Source: UBA1672 sp964352665 (GTDB lineage: Bacteria; Pseudomonadota; Alphaproteobacteria; Micavibrionales; Micavibrionaceae). Taken from it: 64,000 bases of DNA. Positions 25,229 to 33,945 of this stretch are shown in pieces. The notes beneath the pieces were generated by a model that saw nothing but the letters and a program-made list of their open reading frames with translations, did no database searches and was not told the DNA's origin. The stretch is taken from the NCBI GenBank assembly GCA_964352665.1, contig CAYGSJ010000004.1, positions 62,001 through 126,000 of the forward strand. The letters are read 5' to 3'. A program made the position numbers and the translations under genes. Each line of letters starts with the position of its first letter. Position 1 is the stretch's first letter.

Positions 25229-25257
25229 TTTATGCAGGGTTTTAACTTTAATGTCAA
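25229..25257 (-). promoter_or_regulatory. Sigma-70-type promoter for rpmG
   Basis: On the minus strand, TTGACA (25257-25252) is a perfect -35, followed after 17 bp by CATAAA (25234-25229). Predicted transcript start is near 25222, leaving a leader of about 22 bases with AGGAG before the rpmG ATG. This is among the best promoter matches in the window. Confidence 0.65.
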
Positions 25258-25275
25258 GTATTTCAACCTTACCTT

Positions 25276-27549
25276 TTAGTGTTTTTTATGTGAAGGCGCG
25301 TGTCCCGGCCGTTTTTTGCCTTTTTTTGTAGAGTTCGGCCGTTTATTGGTTTGATTTCTAGGTGTCATTCTAGGTTTAGACATACCAGGTATATCTGAGC
25401 CTTTTTGACCAGGTGCCAACTGGAACACGCATGAGCCTGTAATGCCGTCAGCTTCCTTGATAACAACGCTCAAAGGGGCACCCATTCGGAAGATATATCC
25501 ATGTTTACGGCCAATCAGTGCATGTGCCTTTTCATCGTGGATATAGTAGTCATCTCCAAGGGATTTCATGGGGATTAGACCATCTGCACCACTCTCATTG
25601 AGGGTCACAAACAAGCCAAAACGAGTAACACCGTTAATTTTGCCTTCGAACTGGGCACCTATATGGCTGGAGAGGTAGCTGGCCGTAAAACGGTCGACCG
25701 CATTGCGCTCTGCGGTCATTGATACACGCTCGGTTTCGGATATATGTTGTGCTATTTCATCGATGCGTGCTTTTTCTTCCTCTGTGATCCCTCCTTTGCC
25801 AAGATCATACGCAGAAACGAGGCCGCGATGTACAAGCAAATCGGCGTAGCGGCGAATAGGAGAAGTGAAGTGCGCATATTTTTTTAAAGCCAGACCAAAA
25901 TGTCCGATATTGTCGGTGGAATAAACGGCCTGACTTTGTGTGCGCAATATCATTTGTGATATGAGGTGGCTGTATTCGCTTTTAGCAGCGGCCTCCAGCA
26001 AGTAGTTAATTTGCCTGGGTTCGATAGACTGTCCTTTGGGTAGCGAGAGGTCAAAGCTTTCGAGAAAATCCCGTGCGCTTTCCAATTTATCGTAGCTTGG
26101 TTTGTCGTGGATACGATAAACGCAAGGCACATTTTTACTTTTTGCCTCAAGTGCTGTTGCAGCGGCAACATTGGCAAGGATCATAAATTCTTCGATAAGT
26201 TTATGGGCATCAAGTCTTGCACGCTTTTTAACGCCGGTCATTTTACCTTTATCGTCGATAATAATCTGACGTTCGGGAAGATCAAGATCGAGGGCGCCAC
26301 GTTTTATTCGGGCTTTATCCAAAACGCCATAAACCTCATAGAGTGGCTTGATCACACGATCCATAAGGTGGCCAGTTGTATCATCTGTCTGACCGTCATA
26401 GGCGGCTTGTACCTGTTCATAGATTAGCCGCGCAGCAGATTTTATAAGGGCGCGTACAAATTTATAGCGTAGTAATTTTCCATCCTGATCAATCCACATA
26501 TGTACTGCAATAGAGGCGCGTGGTTCTTTGGGACGAAGGGAACACAAATCGTTTGATAGGGCTTCGGGAAGCATGGGGACAACCCGATCTGGAAAATAAG
26601 TTGAGTTCCCTCGTTTCTGTGCTTCACGGTCAAGTTCACTGCCGAAAGTCACGTAATGGGCAACATCTGCAATGGCAACAATCAGGTGATAGGAACCATC
26701 TTCGAGTCTTTCCGCGAAAACCGCGTCGTCAAAATCACGGGCATCGGCACCGTCAATCGTTACCAACGGTATATCACGTAAGTCTTCACGTCCTTTTAGA
26801 TCTGGTACTTTTAGGCCGTTCGTTTCGTTTAGAACGGAGTCAGGAAACGTATCATTTAAGCCTGCTTCATGCAGAGAAATCAAACTGATTGCGCGGACAT
26901 CTCCCTGTTTACCCAAAACACTGGTTACGCGCACACGTTTTCGTTTCAGGCCGCGGGAGGGTAAAACCTCAGCAGCAACCAAATCACCATCTGTTGCGCC
27001 TTCCAAATCACCTGTTGAAATATCAAAATCATATTTTGCTTTTTTATCTGTCGGGGAGAGAATGGCTCCCTTTTTTTGTATTTGTACTATGCCCATCACT
27101 TGTCCGCCTTCGTAACGGGAACCTTGATCGATCAGGCGGATAATGCGTGCCTCGTAAAGGTTATCATTGATTTTAGAAAGGCGGCAAAGTGCTCTGCTTT
27201 TTTCACGGATATTTTTAAAGTTTTTCTTATCAGGAACAACTTCTATACGGGGCGGTTTGCCCATTATATCTTCGTCCCACTCTAACGGGCGTGCAAAAAC
27301 ATCACCATCAAGATCGATATCGTGAACTTCTATAACGGCTACTGAAGGAAGGCCGTCCGGGGCTGTATAAATGCCACCTGGTTGTTTGGTAATAGATCCG
27401 TCTTTTTCAAGTGTCTTCAGTATTTGTTTAAGGGCAACCCTGTTTTCTCCTCCTTTGATACCGAAAGCGCGTGCAACCTGGCGTTTTGTAACAGGTGTTG
27501 CGGAAGAGCTTATGAATTCAAAAATTTTTTCTTTGGTAAGATCGGCCAT
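25276..27549 (-). CDS. rnr: Ribonuclease R
   Basis: A processive 3'-5' exoribonuclease that degrades structured RNA. It has an N-terminal winged-helix (KRQVARAFGIKGGENRVALK), cold-shock-type RNA-binding domains, then the RNB catalytic core with VTIDGADARDFDDAVFA (metal-binding aspartates, about residues 270-286) and the downstream RRYADLLVHR. A C-terminal S1 domain (INGVTRFGLFVTLNESGADG) is followed by a basic tail rich in Lys, Arg and His. Length 757 is normal. It begins three bases after topA, within a pyrB-plsY-dprA-topA-rnr transcription unit. Confidence 0.96.
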   Translation of the reverse strand: MADLTKEKIFEFISSSATPVTKRQVARAFGIKGGENRVALKQILKTLEKDGSITKQPGGIYTAPDGLPSVAVIEVHDIDLDGDVFARPLEWDEDIMGKPPRIEVVPDKKNFKNIREKSRALCRLSKINDNLYEARIIRLIDQGSRYEGGQVMGIVQIQKKGAILSPTDKKAKYDFDISTGDLEGATDGDLVAAEVLPSRGLKRKRVRVTSVLGKQGDVRAISLISLHEAGLNDTFPDSVLNETNGLKVPDLKGREDLRDIPLVTIDGADARDFDDAVFAERLEDGSYHLIVAIADVAHYVTFGSELDREAQKRGNSTYFPDRVVPMLPEALSNDLCSLRPKEPRASIAVHMWIDQDGKLLRYKFVRALIKSAARLIYEQVQAAYDGQTDDTTGHLMDRVIKPLYEVYGVLDKARIKRGALDLDLPERQIIIDDKGKMTGVKKRARLDAHKLIEEFMILANVAAATALEAKSKNVPCVYRIHDKPSYDKLESARDFLESFDLSLPKGQSIEPRQINYLLEAAAKSEYSHLISQMILRTQSQAVYSTDNIGHFGLALKKYAHFTSPIRRYADLLVHRGLVSAYDLGKGGITEEEKARIDEIAQHISETERVSMTAERNAVDRFTASYLSSHIGAQFEGKINGVTRFGLFVTLNESGADGLIPMKSLGDDYYIHDEKAHALIGRKHGYIFRMGAPLSVVIKEADGITGSCVFQLAPGQKGSDIPGMSKPRMTPRNQTNKRPNSTKKGKKRPGHAPSHKKH

Positions 27550-27552
27550 GAA

Positions 27553-30132
27553 TTAGGCGCTTTTCTTTTTCGAAGATTTTTTCTTCGTTTTCTTTTTAGC
27601 AGGTTTTTTCTTCGGTTTTTCTTTTTCTGGACTTTCTGCCTGCTCGGCTTCCTTTTTAGCCTTTGCAGCTTCTTTAGCTGCACGTTTTTCAGCAGCAAGA
27701 GCAAGAATTTCGACGGCACGGTTCATTCCAACATGCATGACATCGTCGTCTTTAGGCAGGGATGTAAACTTACCTTCATGTTTCAGGAAGGGGCCAAAAC
27801 GACCTATTCCGGCCTGTATCATGTCGCCGGTTTCAGGATGTGTGCCAACATCACGGGGTAAGGCAAGCAAACCAAGAGCCATGTCCAATGTAACGTCTTC
27901 GACATTTGTTCCTTGTGGGAGTCCCTGTCTTTTTGGTTTTGGCAAGGCCTGTTTTTTTGGTTTCTTTGGTTTCTTTTTACCATCTGCTTCCGCTTGCTCA
28001 ACTTTTGATTTATGTATTCTCTCTATTTCCTGATTAGCAGCTTCAATTTCTGCTACGGCCTCGGGGGCGGGATCAATCTGGACATACGGACCGTAAGGGC
28101 CACGTCTGAGGGAAACCGTTCTTCCTGTGCCAGGATCGTCACCAAGTACTTTAGGCTCATTTGCTAATCCTGCAGCGTCATTTTCTTCGCCATCAGGGAC
28201 AATTAAAGGACGGGTAAACTTACATTCTGGATAATTCGAACATCCAATAAAGGCGCCGAATTTTCCAAGCTTAAGTCCCAATCGGCCTTCTTCCAGCTCT
28301 TTATGATCCTTACAGGCCTGACATTCTCTGCTGTTATCACCTTCAGGAAAAAAGTGCACGCCTAGCTCAGCATCAAGGTGATCGATCACCTCTGTTATCG
28401 TAAGGTCCTTTGTGCCGTCTACTGCTTCTTTGAAATCAATCCAAAATAAACGAAGGGCTTCTTTCCAGTCCACATGACCGGAGGCAATAGCATCGAGCTC
28501 TTCTTCCAGATTGGCTGTAAAATCGTAATCGACATAACGTGTAAAGAATTTAGACAGGAATGTTGTAACCAGTCGTCCACGATCTTCCGGTACAAAGCGG
28601 CGTTTATCCATAGTCACATAATTACGGTCTCTCAACACTTGAAGAATTGAGGCATATGTAGAGGGGCGGCCAATTCCTAGCTCTTCCATTTTTTTAACAA
28701 GGGATGCTTCGCTATAGCGAGGCGGAGGCTGTGTGAAATGCTGGTTTGGTTTTGTATCAATCAGTTTTGCAGACTCACCTTCGTTCATAGGTGGTAGGCG
28801 GCGATCCGAGTCTTTCTCATTGTCAGTATCGTTATTGTCTTCATCTGTATCTTCTTGATACAAAGTTAGAAAGCCATCAAAAGCGATAACCGATCCGTTC
28901 GCACGTAAAACAACATCATCCGTTCCATCTGAGAGATCTACTTTCATCTGATCCAGAATGGCATTTTCCATTTGGGATGCCACTGTACGCTTCCAGATAA
29001 GATCATAAAGGCGCCATTGATCTTCTTCGAGTTTTCCTTTTACTGAAGAAGGCGTTCGGGACAAATCAGTTGGCCTGATGGCTTCATGTGCTTCTTGCGC
29101 ATTTTTTGCCTTGGATTTATACAAACGGGGCTCATTAGGCAGATATTTTTTGCCGTAGTCATTACCAATGACATCACGACATTGCTTTACCGCGTCTTCT
29201 GAAAGTGTGGTCCCATCTGTTCTCATATAGGTAATAAAACCGCCATCAGCGTCATTACCTTCGTATAAGCGTTGAGCAAGTCGCATAGTATTCGATGCAG
29301 ACATGCCGAGTTTGCGTGATGCTTCCATTTGCAGTGATGATGTAATAAAGGGTGCAGGAGGATTCCGTCGAACTTGTTTCTTTTCAATTTTTTGTATAGA
29401 AAGCGTTTTATTTTTTATACGTTCAACAGCGGCCTTTGCGCTGTCTTCGGTTCCGATGTCAAATTTGTCCAATTTATTACCAGCCAGATGTGTCAGGCGT
29501 GCTATGAATGGAGTGCCGTCTACAGTGTGATGGCGTGTTTCGATTGTCCAATATTCTTGAGGTTTAAAAAGCTCAATTTCTGTTTCACGCTCACATATTA
29601 GTCTTAGAGCAACGGACTGAACGCGCCCTGCAGAGCGCGATCCAGGTAATTTTCGCCAGAGCACGGGCGAGATGTTAAATCCGACCAGATAATCCAAGGC
29701 GCGGCGCGCGAGGTAGGCATCAATTAGAGGTTGATCAAGAGCGCGAGCATTTTTAAATGCCTCTTGAACGGCCCCTTTGGTAATCTCGTTAAAGGTAACG
29801 CGATGTACTTCTTTACCTTCCAACAAACCGTCTTCTGCAAGCAATTCATATATATGCCACGCGATGGCCTCTCCTTCACGATCCGGGTCAGGAGCAAGGT
29901 ATAGAGCGCTGGCTTTTTTAACAGCCTTCTTAATATCTTTGACATTTTTTTCGGCACGCTCGCCAAGTTGCCATTTCATCAGGAAATTTTCATCGGGCAG
30001 TACCGAGCCGTCTTTATTTACTAAATCACGCACATGACCGTATGACGCCAATACCTCGTAATCCGATCCGAGATATTTGTTGATCGTTTTGGCCTTGGCG
30101 GGCGATTCAACGATAACGAGGTTTGTACTCAA
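27553..30132 (-). CDS. topA: DNA topoisomerase I
   Basis: A type IA topoisomerase that relaxes negative supercoils. The Toprim start IVESPAKAKTINKYLG and the acidic APDPDREGEAIAWH motif are present, and the catalytic Tyr is in ITYMRTDG (about residue 304). Four-helix domain and gate motifs follow (GIGRPSTYASIL). A C-terminal zinc-ribbon-like region has CQACKDH and GCSNYPEC, then topoisomerase C-terminal repeats (GRFGPFLKHEGKF, RRGPYGPYVQ). The last 50 residues are an almost pure Lys/Ala/Glu tail likely to bind DNA. Length 859 is typical for alphaproteobacteria. Confidence 0.97.
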   Translation of the reverse strand: MSTNLVIVESPAKAKTINKYLGSDYEVLASYGHVRDLVNKDGSVLPDENFLMKWQLGERAEKNVKDIKKAVKKASALYLAPDPDREGEAIAWHIYELLAEDGLLEGKEVHRVTFNEITKGAVQEAFKNARALDQPLIDAYLARRALDYLVGFNISPVLWRKLPGSRSAGRVQSVALRLICERETEIELFKPQEYWTIETRHHTVDGTPFIARLTHLAGNKLDKFDIGTEDSAKAAVERIKNKTLSIQKIEKKQVRRNPPAPFITSSLQMEASRKLGMSASNTMRLAQRLYEGNDADGGFITYMRTDGTTLSEDAVKQCRDVIGNDYGKKYLPNEPRLYKSKAKNAQEAHEAIRPTDLSRTPSSVKGKLEEDQWRLYDLIWKRTVASQMENAILDQMKVDLSDGTDDVVLRANGSVIAFDGFLTLYQEDTDEDNNDTDNEKDSDRRLPPMNEGESAKLIDTKPNQHFTQPPPRYSEASLVKKMEELGIGRPSTYASILQVLRDRNYVTMDKRRFVPEDRGRLVTTFLSKFFTRYVDYDFTANLEEELDAIASGHVDWKEALRLFWIDFKEAVDGTKDLTITEVIDHLDAELGVHFFPEGDNSRECQACKDHKELEEGRLGLKLGKFGAFIGCSNYPECKFTRPLIVPDGEENDAAGLANEPKVLGDDPGTGRTVSLRRGPYGPYVQIDPAPEAVAEIEAANQEIERIHKSKVEQAEADGKKKPKKPKKQALPKPKRQGLPQGTNVEDVTLDMALGLLALPRDVGTHPETGDMIQAGIGRFGPFLKHEGKFTSLPKDDDVMHVGMNRAVEILALAAEKRAAKEAAKAKKEAEQAESPEKEKPKKKPAKKKTKKKSSKKKSA

Positions 30133-30146
30133 TGGTTTTTCCTATT

Positions 30147-31340
30147 TTATTCTTCTTTATCCAACATGCTGATTCTATTGCCAGGCAAACGTTTCACGCG
30201 TCCTGCAAGCTCCAACTCCAGCAAATGTGTCTGGAGCGTCGAGATAGTCACATGACATGCCCGGAGCAATTCGTCAACAGAAATTGGTGTAAAGGATAAA
30301 TTGGATAAGATCAAATTTTGGATATTTTCCGGTGTATCAGATTCACTTTCCACAAAACTTTTTTCGTTATGTGGTTGGAAAAAATTAACAATGTTCATGG
30401 GAGTTTCACGAAGAGAATTTCCTGAGAAATCCATAAGAATTTCCATTATATCATCCGCATTACGAATAAGCGTTGCCCCCTCACGTATAAGATGGTTAGG
30501 GCCGGAAGCACGCGGGTCAAGCGGTGAGCCGGGAACTGCATAGACGTCTCGTCCCTGTTCTCCGGCCAAGCGTGCGGTGATAAGCGATCCAGAGCGTTTT
30601 GTGGCCTCTACAACGACTACGCCTTTTGATAATCCCGATACAATCCGATTACGCCTTGGAAAACTAGCAGCGAAAGGTTTGGCGCTGAATTTACTTTCTG
30701 CAACGATCAAGCCCTTTTCGGCTATTTCCTCATAGAGTTTTTGATTTTCTTCCGGATAAACTACATCAATTCCGCCAGCTACAACGGCGATTGTTCCGGT
30801 GCCAAGTCCGCCCTGATGGGCGGCTGTGTCAATGCCGCGTGCAAGACCCGAAACAACAATTTGGCCACGAGCACCGAGTTCGGTGGCAAGTTTCTGTGCG
30901 AATTTTCTACCATTCAAGGATGCATTTCTGGCGCCTACGACCGCAACACATGATTTATTCAAAAGGGTTATGTCGCCAATCACACTAAGAACAGGGGGGG
31001 CGTCCTCGGTGGCTGTCAATGCAAGAGGATATTCTTTGTCCTGTACAGTGATGATCCGCCCGCCTAGTTTTTGTAAAAGCTTACATTCTTTTGCGATTTC
31101 GTGCTCAGGTGGTGGATCAAGAGGTTTTGAACGTCCGCCGCGTTTAGATAGTTCTGGTAAGGCTTCTAGGGCTCGGGTAGCACTGCCGAAGCGCTCAATG
31201 AGCTGGTAGTATGTAATTGGCCCTATATTTTCTGTTCTGAAAAGGCGTAGACAGGAAAAACGTTCTTCTTCCGTTATTTCTTTTTGAATTTCATTTTGAT
31301 TTTCTGGCAACGGGTTCTTCCTTATTTTTCTTTTCGCCAA
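30147..31340 (-). CDS. dprA: DNA-processing protein DprA
   Basis: DprA/Smf loads RecA on incoming single-stranded DNA during transformation. An N-terminal helical domain (FRTENIGPITYYQLIERFGSA) precedes the Rossmann-like core: VVGARNASLNGRKFA, VSGLARGIDTAAHQGGL, NRIVSGLSKGVVVVEA and GRDVYAVPGSP. A C-terminal winged helix follows (TISTLQTHLLELELAGRVKRLPGNR). A TTG at 31340 with AGGAG seven bases upstream is the likeliest start; a GTG at 31355 is in frame. Either way the first 50-65 bases overlap plsY. DprA together with the pilus-like locus nearby makes natural competence worth considering, but no comEC or comF is in the window. Confidence 0.92.
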   Translation of the reverse strand: MAKRKIRKNPLPENQNEIQKEITEEERFSCLRLFRTENIGPITYYQLIERFGSATRALEALPELSKRGGRSKPLDPPPEHEIAKECKLLQKLGGRIITVQDKEYPLALTATEDAPPVLSVIGDITLLNKSCVAVVGARNASLNGRKFAQKLATELGARGQIVVSGLARGIDTAAHQGGLGTGTIAVVAGGIDVVYPEENQKLYEEIAEKGLIVAESKFSAKPFAASFPRRNRIVSGLSKGVVVVEATKRSGSLITARLAGEQGRDVYAVPGSPLDPRASGPNHLIREGATLIRNADDIMEILMDFSGNSLRETPMNIVNFFQPHNEKSFVESESDTPENIQNLILSNLSFTPISVDELLRACHVTISTLQTHLLELELAGRVKRLPGNRISMLDKEE

Positions 31341-31974
31341 TTCTTGGCTCCTCACCTTTAAGGAGGCGCTTAATGTTGTCTTTATGACGTGTCCATACCA
31401 GTAGGGTAATAGCGCTGCAGATTACAGCAGGTGTTTTGCCATAGGCAAAAAATGTAACCACGGGGGCGATTAATACCGCCACTAGAGCAGCGAAGGATGA
31501 AATTTTAAAAAGCAAAGCGGTCAAAAGCCAAACACCACACGCAGATAAGCCTGCAATAGGAACTGCGGCCAGCAATACTCCTAATGTTGTGGCAACCCCT
31601 TTTCCACCTTTAAATTTTAGCCATACAGGAAAACAATGCCCAAAAATAGCAGCAAGACCAACTGTCGTTGTGACAGTCTCAATAGAGAGAGGGTGTTGTG
31701 GTGGAAACCAGAATTTATCAATGCTGTATGTTGTCATGGCCAAATACACAATGGCGGAGCCTTTTGCGACATCTAAAAGCAGAGTAAAAAAAGCGAGCGG
31801 TTTGTTGCCCGTTCTGAGAACGTTTGTAGCCCCGATATTTCCCGACCCTAAATCTCTGATATCTTTTTTTATAAAAATCTTCGTAAGAAGCAGGCCGAAA
31901 GGGATACTGCCGACCAGATATGCAATTGGTGTATAGAAAATTATTGCGCCGAAGGCTTGCAGAGATAAGTCCAT
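31291..31974 (-). CDS. plsY: Acyl-phosphate:glycerol-3-phosphate acyltransferase
   Basis: The inner-membrane enzyme that makes lysophosphatidic acid from acyl-phosphate. The three PlsY motifs are visible: GSIPFGLLLTKIF/RDLGSGNIGATNVLR, KFKGGKGVATTLGV, and the C-terminal VWTRHKDNIKRLLKGEEP. Five or so membrane segments alternate with these loops. The 20-residue C-terminus is polar and overlaps the start of dprA. It begins three bases after pyrB ends, so they are co-transcribed. Confidence 0.96.
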   Translation of the reverse strand: MDLSLQAFGAIIFYTPIAYLVGSIPFGLLLTKIFIKKDIRDLGSGNIGATNVLRTGNKPLAFFTLLLDVAKGSAIVYLAMTTYSIDKFWFPPQHPLSIETVTTTVGLAAIFGHCFPVWLKFKGGKGVATTLGVLLAAVPIAGLSACGVWLLTALLFKISSFAALVAVLIAPVVTFFAYGKTPAVICSAITLLVWTRHKDNIKRLLKGEEPRIGEKKNKEEPVARKSK

Positions 31975-31977
31975 AAA

Positions 31978-32886
31978 CTAACCTTCTACTGCCATATCAA
32001 GGATTGCCATTCGAGTAGGTATCCCGTTTGCAACTTGCTTTTTCATGAGGTTGCGTTCTTCATCGTCCGCTAATTCATCACTCATTTGCATACCCCTGAT
32101 GAGCGGGCCTGCTTCCATGATTTTTGATTTGGGCGCAACTTTATCTATGCGTTCATGGGTTAGGCCATACGCATTGAAGTAAGCCGCATCGGATTCAATT
32201 AACCCATTTGCCATCCGCTCTTTTTGTAGGCGGATGGTGTATATAATATCTGCGCCATCTATACCATCTTCAAGCACAGTAAATTTTTCTATGCCCGGAC
32301 CAGGAAATTTTTCCGGCATAAGTGACTCTGGCGCGACAACACGAACTTTAGCCCCCATTTTTGTCATGAGTTGCATATTGGATGAGGCGACCCGACTATG
32401 TGCAATATCACCTACTATGGTGATTTTTAAACCTTCTATCGAGCCAAAATTCTGCTGTATGGTTAGGGCATCAAGCAGAGCTTGTGAAGGGTGCTCGCGC
32501 CAGCTATCGCCTGCATTTATGACAGGGCAATTAACGCGGCTAGCTATGAAGTGTGGGGCGCCGTATTCATGGTGACGGACCACAATAGCATCTGGCCCCA
32601 TTGCACTTAGTGTATCTATTGTATCAGAAAAACTCTCGTCTTTTTTAAGAGAACTGAGTTCAACATTCCAGTTCACAACATCCGCTCCAAGGCGTTTGGC
32701 GGCGATATCAAATGAAGTAAGTGTACGTGTAGAGGGCTCAAAGAAAAGAGAGAGGATCACCTTGTGTTGTAGTTTTTCTCTGTCCCATTTTCCGTTTGCG
32801 AGGGCGTCTGCATAATAGTCAGCGCGATCCAGATAATTCTGGATGTCATCGGGAGATAGCGCATTAATGCCCAATAAATGTTTCAT
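31978..32886 (-). CDS. pyrB: Aspartate carbamoyltransferase catalytic subunit
   Basis: Condenses carbamoyl phosphate with aspartate, the committed step of pyrimidine synthesis. The carbamoyl-phosphate loop FFEPSTRTLTSF (about 50-61) is intact, as are HPSQALLDALTI, IVGDIAHSRVASS and the aspartate-binding MEAGPLIRG near the end. Length 302 is standard. The dihydroorotase gene pyrC, often next to pyrB in related genomes, is not here; plsY follows directly. Confidence 0.97.
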   Translation of the reverse strand: MKHLLGINALSPDDIQNYLDRADYYADALANGKWDREKLQHKVILSLFFEPSTRTLTSFDIAAKRLGADVVNWNVELSSLKKDESFSDTIDTLSAMGPDAIVVRHHEYGAPHFIASRVNCPVINAGDSWREHPSQALLDALTIQQNFGSIEGLKITIVGDIAHSRVASSNMQLMTKMGAKVRVVAPESLMPEKFPGPGIEKFTVLEDGIDGADIIYTIRLQKERMANGLIESDAAYFNAYGLTHERIDKVAPKSKIMEAGPLIRGMQMSDELADDEERNLMKKQVANGIPTRMAILDMAVEG

Positions 32887-32909
32887 GATCCCAAGAAATG
32901 CACAGAAAT

Positions 32910-33428
32910 TTACAATAAGTCCAGAAGAAAATTCGGTAGATCATGAAAAGCAAAAAAGGCAGAGGTTATAACTCCAAAGATAAAGCCAGGTCCCGCGGGC
33001 ACTGTTAATTTTGAAAAATCCGTTTTATCCCCGGTTCTTTCTGTAAGATAAAATCCATGCATTATACCGTGAACCAATCCTGCAAAAGCACCGATAGAGA
33101 GGGCAAGAAAGATATAATCAGCACCTAGCCAGACTCCTGCTGCGGTCATGAGCTTTACATCGCCCAGTCCTAAAGTATCTTGTTTATAAATCCTGTTCGC
33201 GATTGTACGGATTACAAGGAGCAACCCTCCGCCTGCTAGTGCACCGAATAAAATGCTTTCAACAGAAATAAACTTAAAGTTTGTCGCCAGATGAAAAAAC
33301 AATCCTGCGACGAAGAATACCAAGACATATTTGTTTGGAAGAAGTCTCGTTCTTAAATCAATAATAGCCAGAAACCCAAGAACAGTAAGGGATACGGAAA
33401 TGCATGCGATGGTAATAACTATTGTCAT
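32910..33428 (-). CDS. Prepilin peptidase, A24 family (minimal form)
   Basis: A membrane aspartyl protease that cleaves type IV prepilin leaders. The two catalytic aspartates lie in IDLRTRLLPNKY (about residue 24) and LGLGDVKLM, the GxGD motif (about residue 90). At 172 residues it lacks the N-terminal methyltransferase domain of full-length PilD, so mature pilins may not be N-methylated. It is divergent from the response regulator that heads the pilus-like cluster and is the obvious processing enzyme for the two pilin-like proteins at 41788-43255. No ribosome site is seen; TATAAA lies seven bases before the ATG, which would suit a leaderless mRNA. Downstream is pyrB, 23 bp away. Confidence 0.9.
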   Translation of the reverse strand: MTIVITIACISVSLTVLGFLAIIDLRTRLLPNKYVLVFFVAGLFFHLATNFKFISVESILFGALAGGGLLLVIRTIANRIYKQDTLGLGDVKLMTAAGVWLGADYIFLALSIGAFAGLVHGIMHGFYLTERTGDKTDFSKLTVPAGPGFIFGVITSAFFAFHDLPNFLLDLL

Positions 33429-33526
33429 GAGAAAATTTATATCACATTTTATCTAAAGTTAGGACGTTCTTTATTCTTATGGGTTATCATGCATGTAGGT
33501 AATTGCGCCACTTTGAGGGCAGAGCT

Positions 33527-33901
33527 ATGGAAAATAAATACAAGATTCTGGTCGTTGAGGACAATGATTTTGTTCGCATGCAGATTTGCAAATTTCTCAA
33601 TGACGAGGGATATGAGACCGAAGAATGCATCGATGGCGAAGACGCGCTTATTACTCTTACGGATGAAATCAATTTAGCGATCGTAGATGTTCGTATGGAG
33701 CCTGTGGATGGTTTTGAATTTATAAGGTCCTTGCGAAGCGATAGTATTCTGACACCGGTTGTTCTGGTAACCGGTGATGACAATCCCGATCTTTTAGGTG
33801 AGGCAGGCAAGCTTGGCGTCTCAGCAGTACTGAAAAAACCTGTGCAAAAAGATCGGTTGATTAAAACAATTTCTAGAACTTTAAGCATAGCAAGACATTA
33901 A
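33527..33901 (+). CDS. Single-domain response regulator (CheY-like receiver)
   Basis: 124 residues, receiver only. Acidic residues in VVEDNDFV, phospho-Asp in LAIVDVRMEPVDG (about residue 54), Thr in LVTGDD and Lys in VLKKPVQ are conserved. There is no output domain, so it would act through protein contacts. GAGGG upstream supports the ATG at 33527; a TTG at 33503 is rejected. It is the first gene of the plus-strand run that continues with the secretin 44 bp later, so it is a candidate regulator of that machine. The cognate kinase is unknown; the soluble hybrid kinase at 43262-45262 is one possibility. Confidence 0.9.
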   Translation: MENKYKILVVEDNDFVRMQICKFLNDEGYETEECIDGEDALITLTDEINLAIVDVRMEPVDGFEFIRSLRSDSILTPVVLVTGDDNPDLLGEAGKLGVSAVLKKPVQKDRLIKTISRTLSIARH

Positions 33902-33945
33902 TGAACATGTTAGGGTTTGTTGTCAGATCTTGAAGTCATAGTTCT

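Noticed and set aside
27382..27861. 159-codon plus-strand frame opposite rnr and topA
   Set aside because: Phe/Leu-rich translation is the antisense of the Lys-rich TopA tail; not a gene.
31978..33428. Missing pyrC between pyrB and plsY as a sign of pathway loss
   Set aside because: Absence within a 64-kb window says nothing about the rest of the genome.
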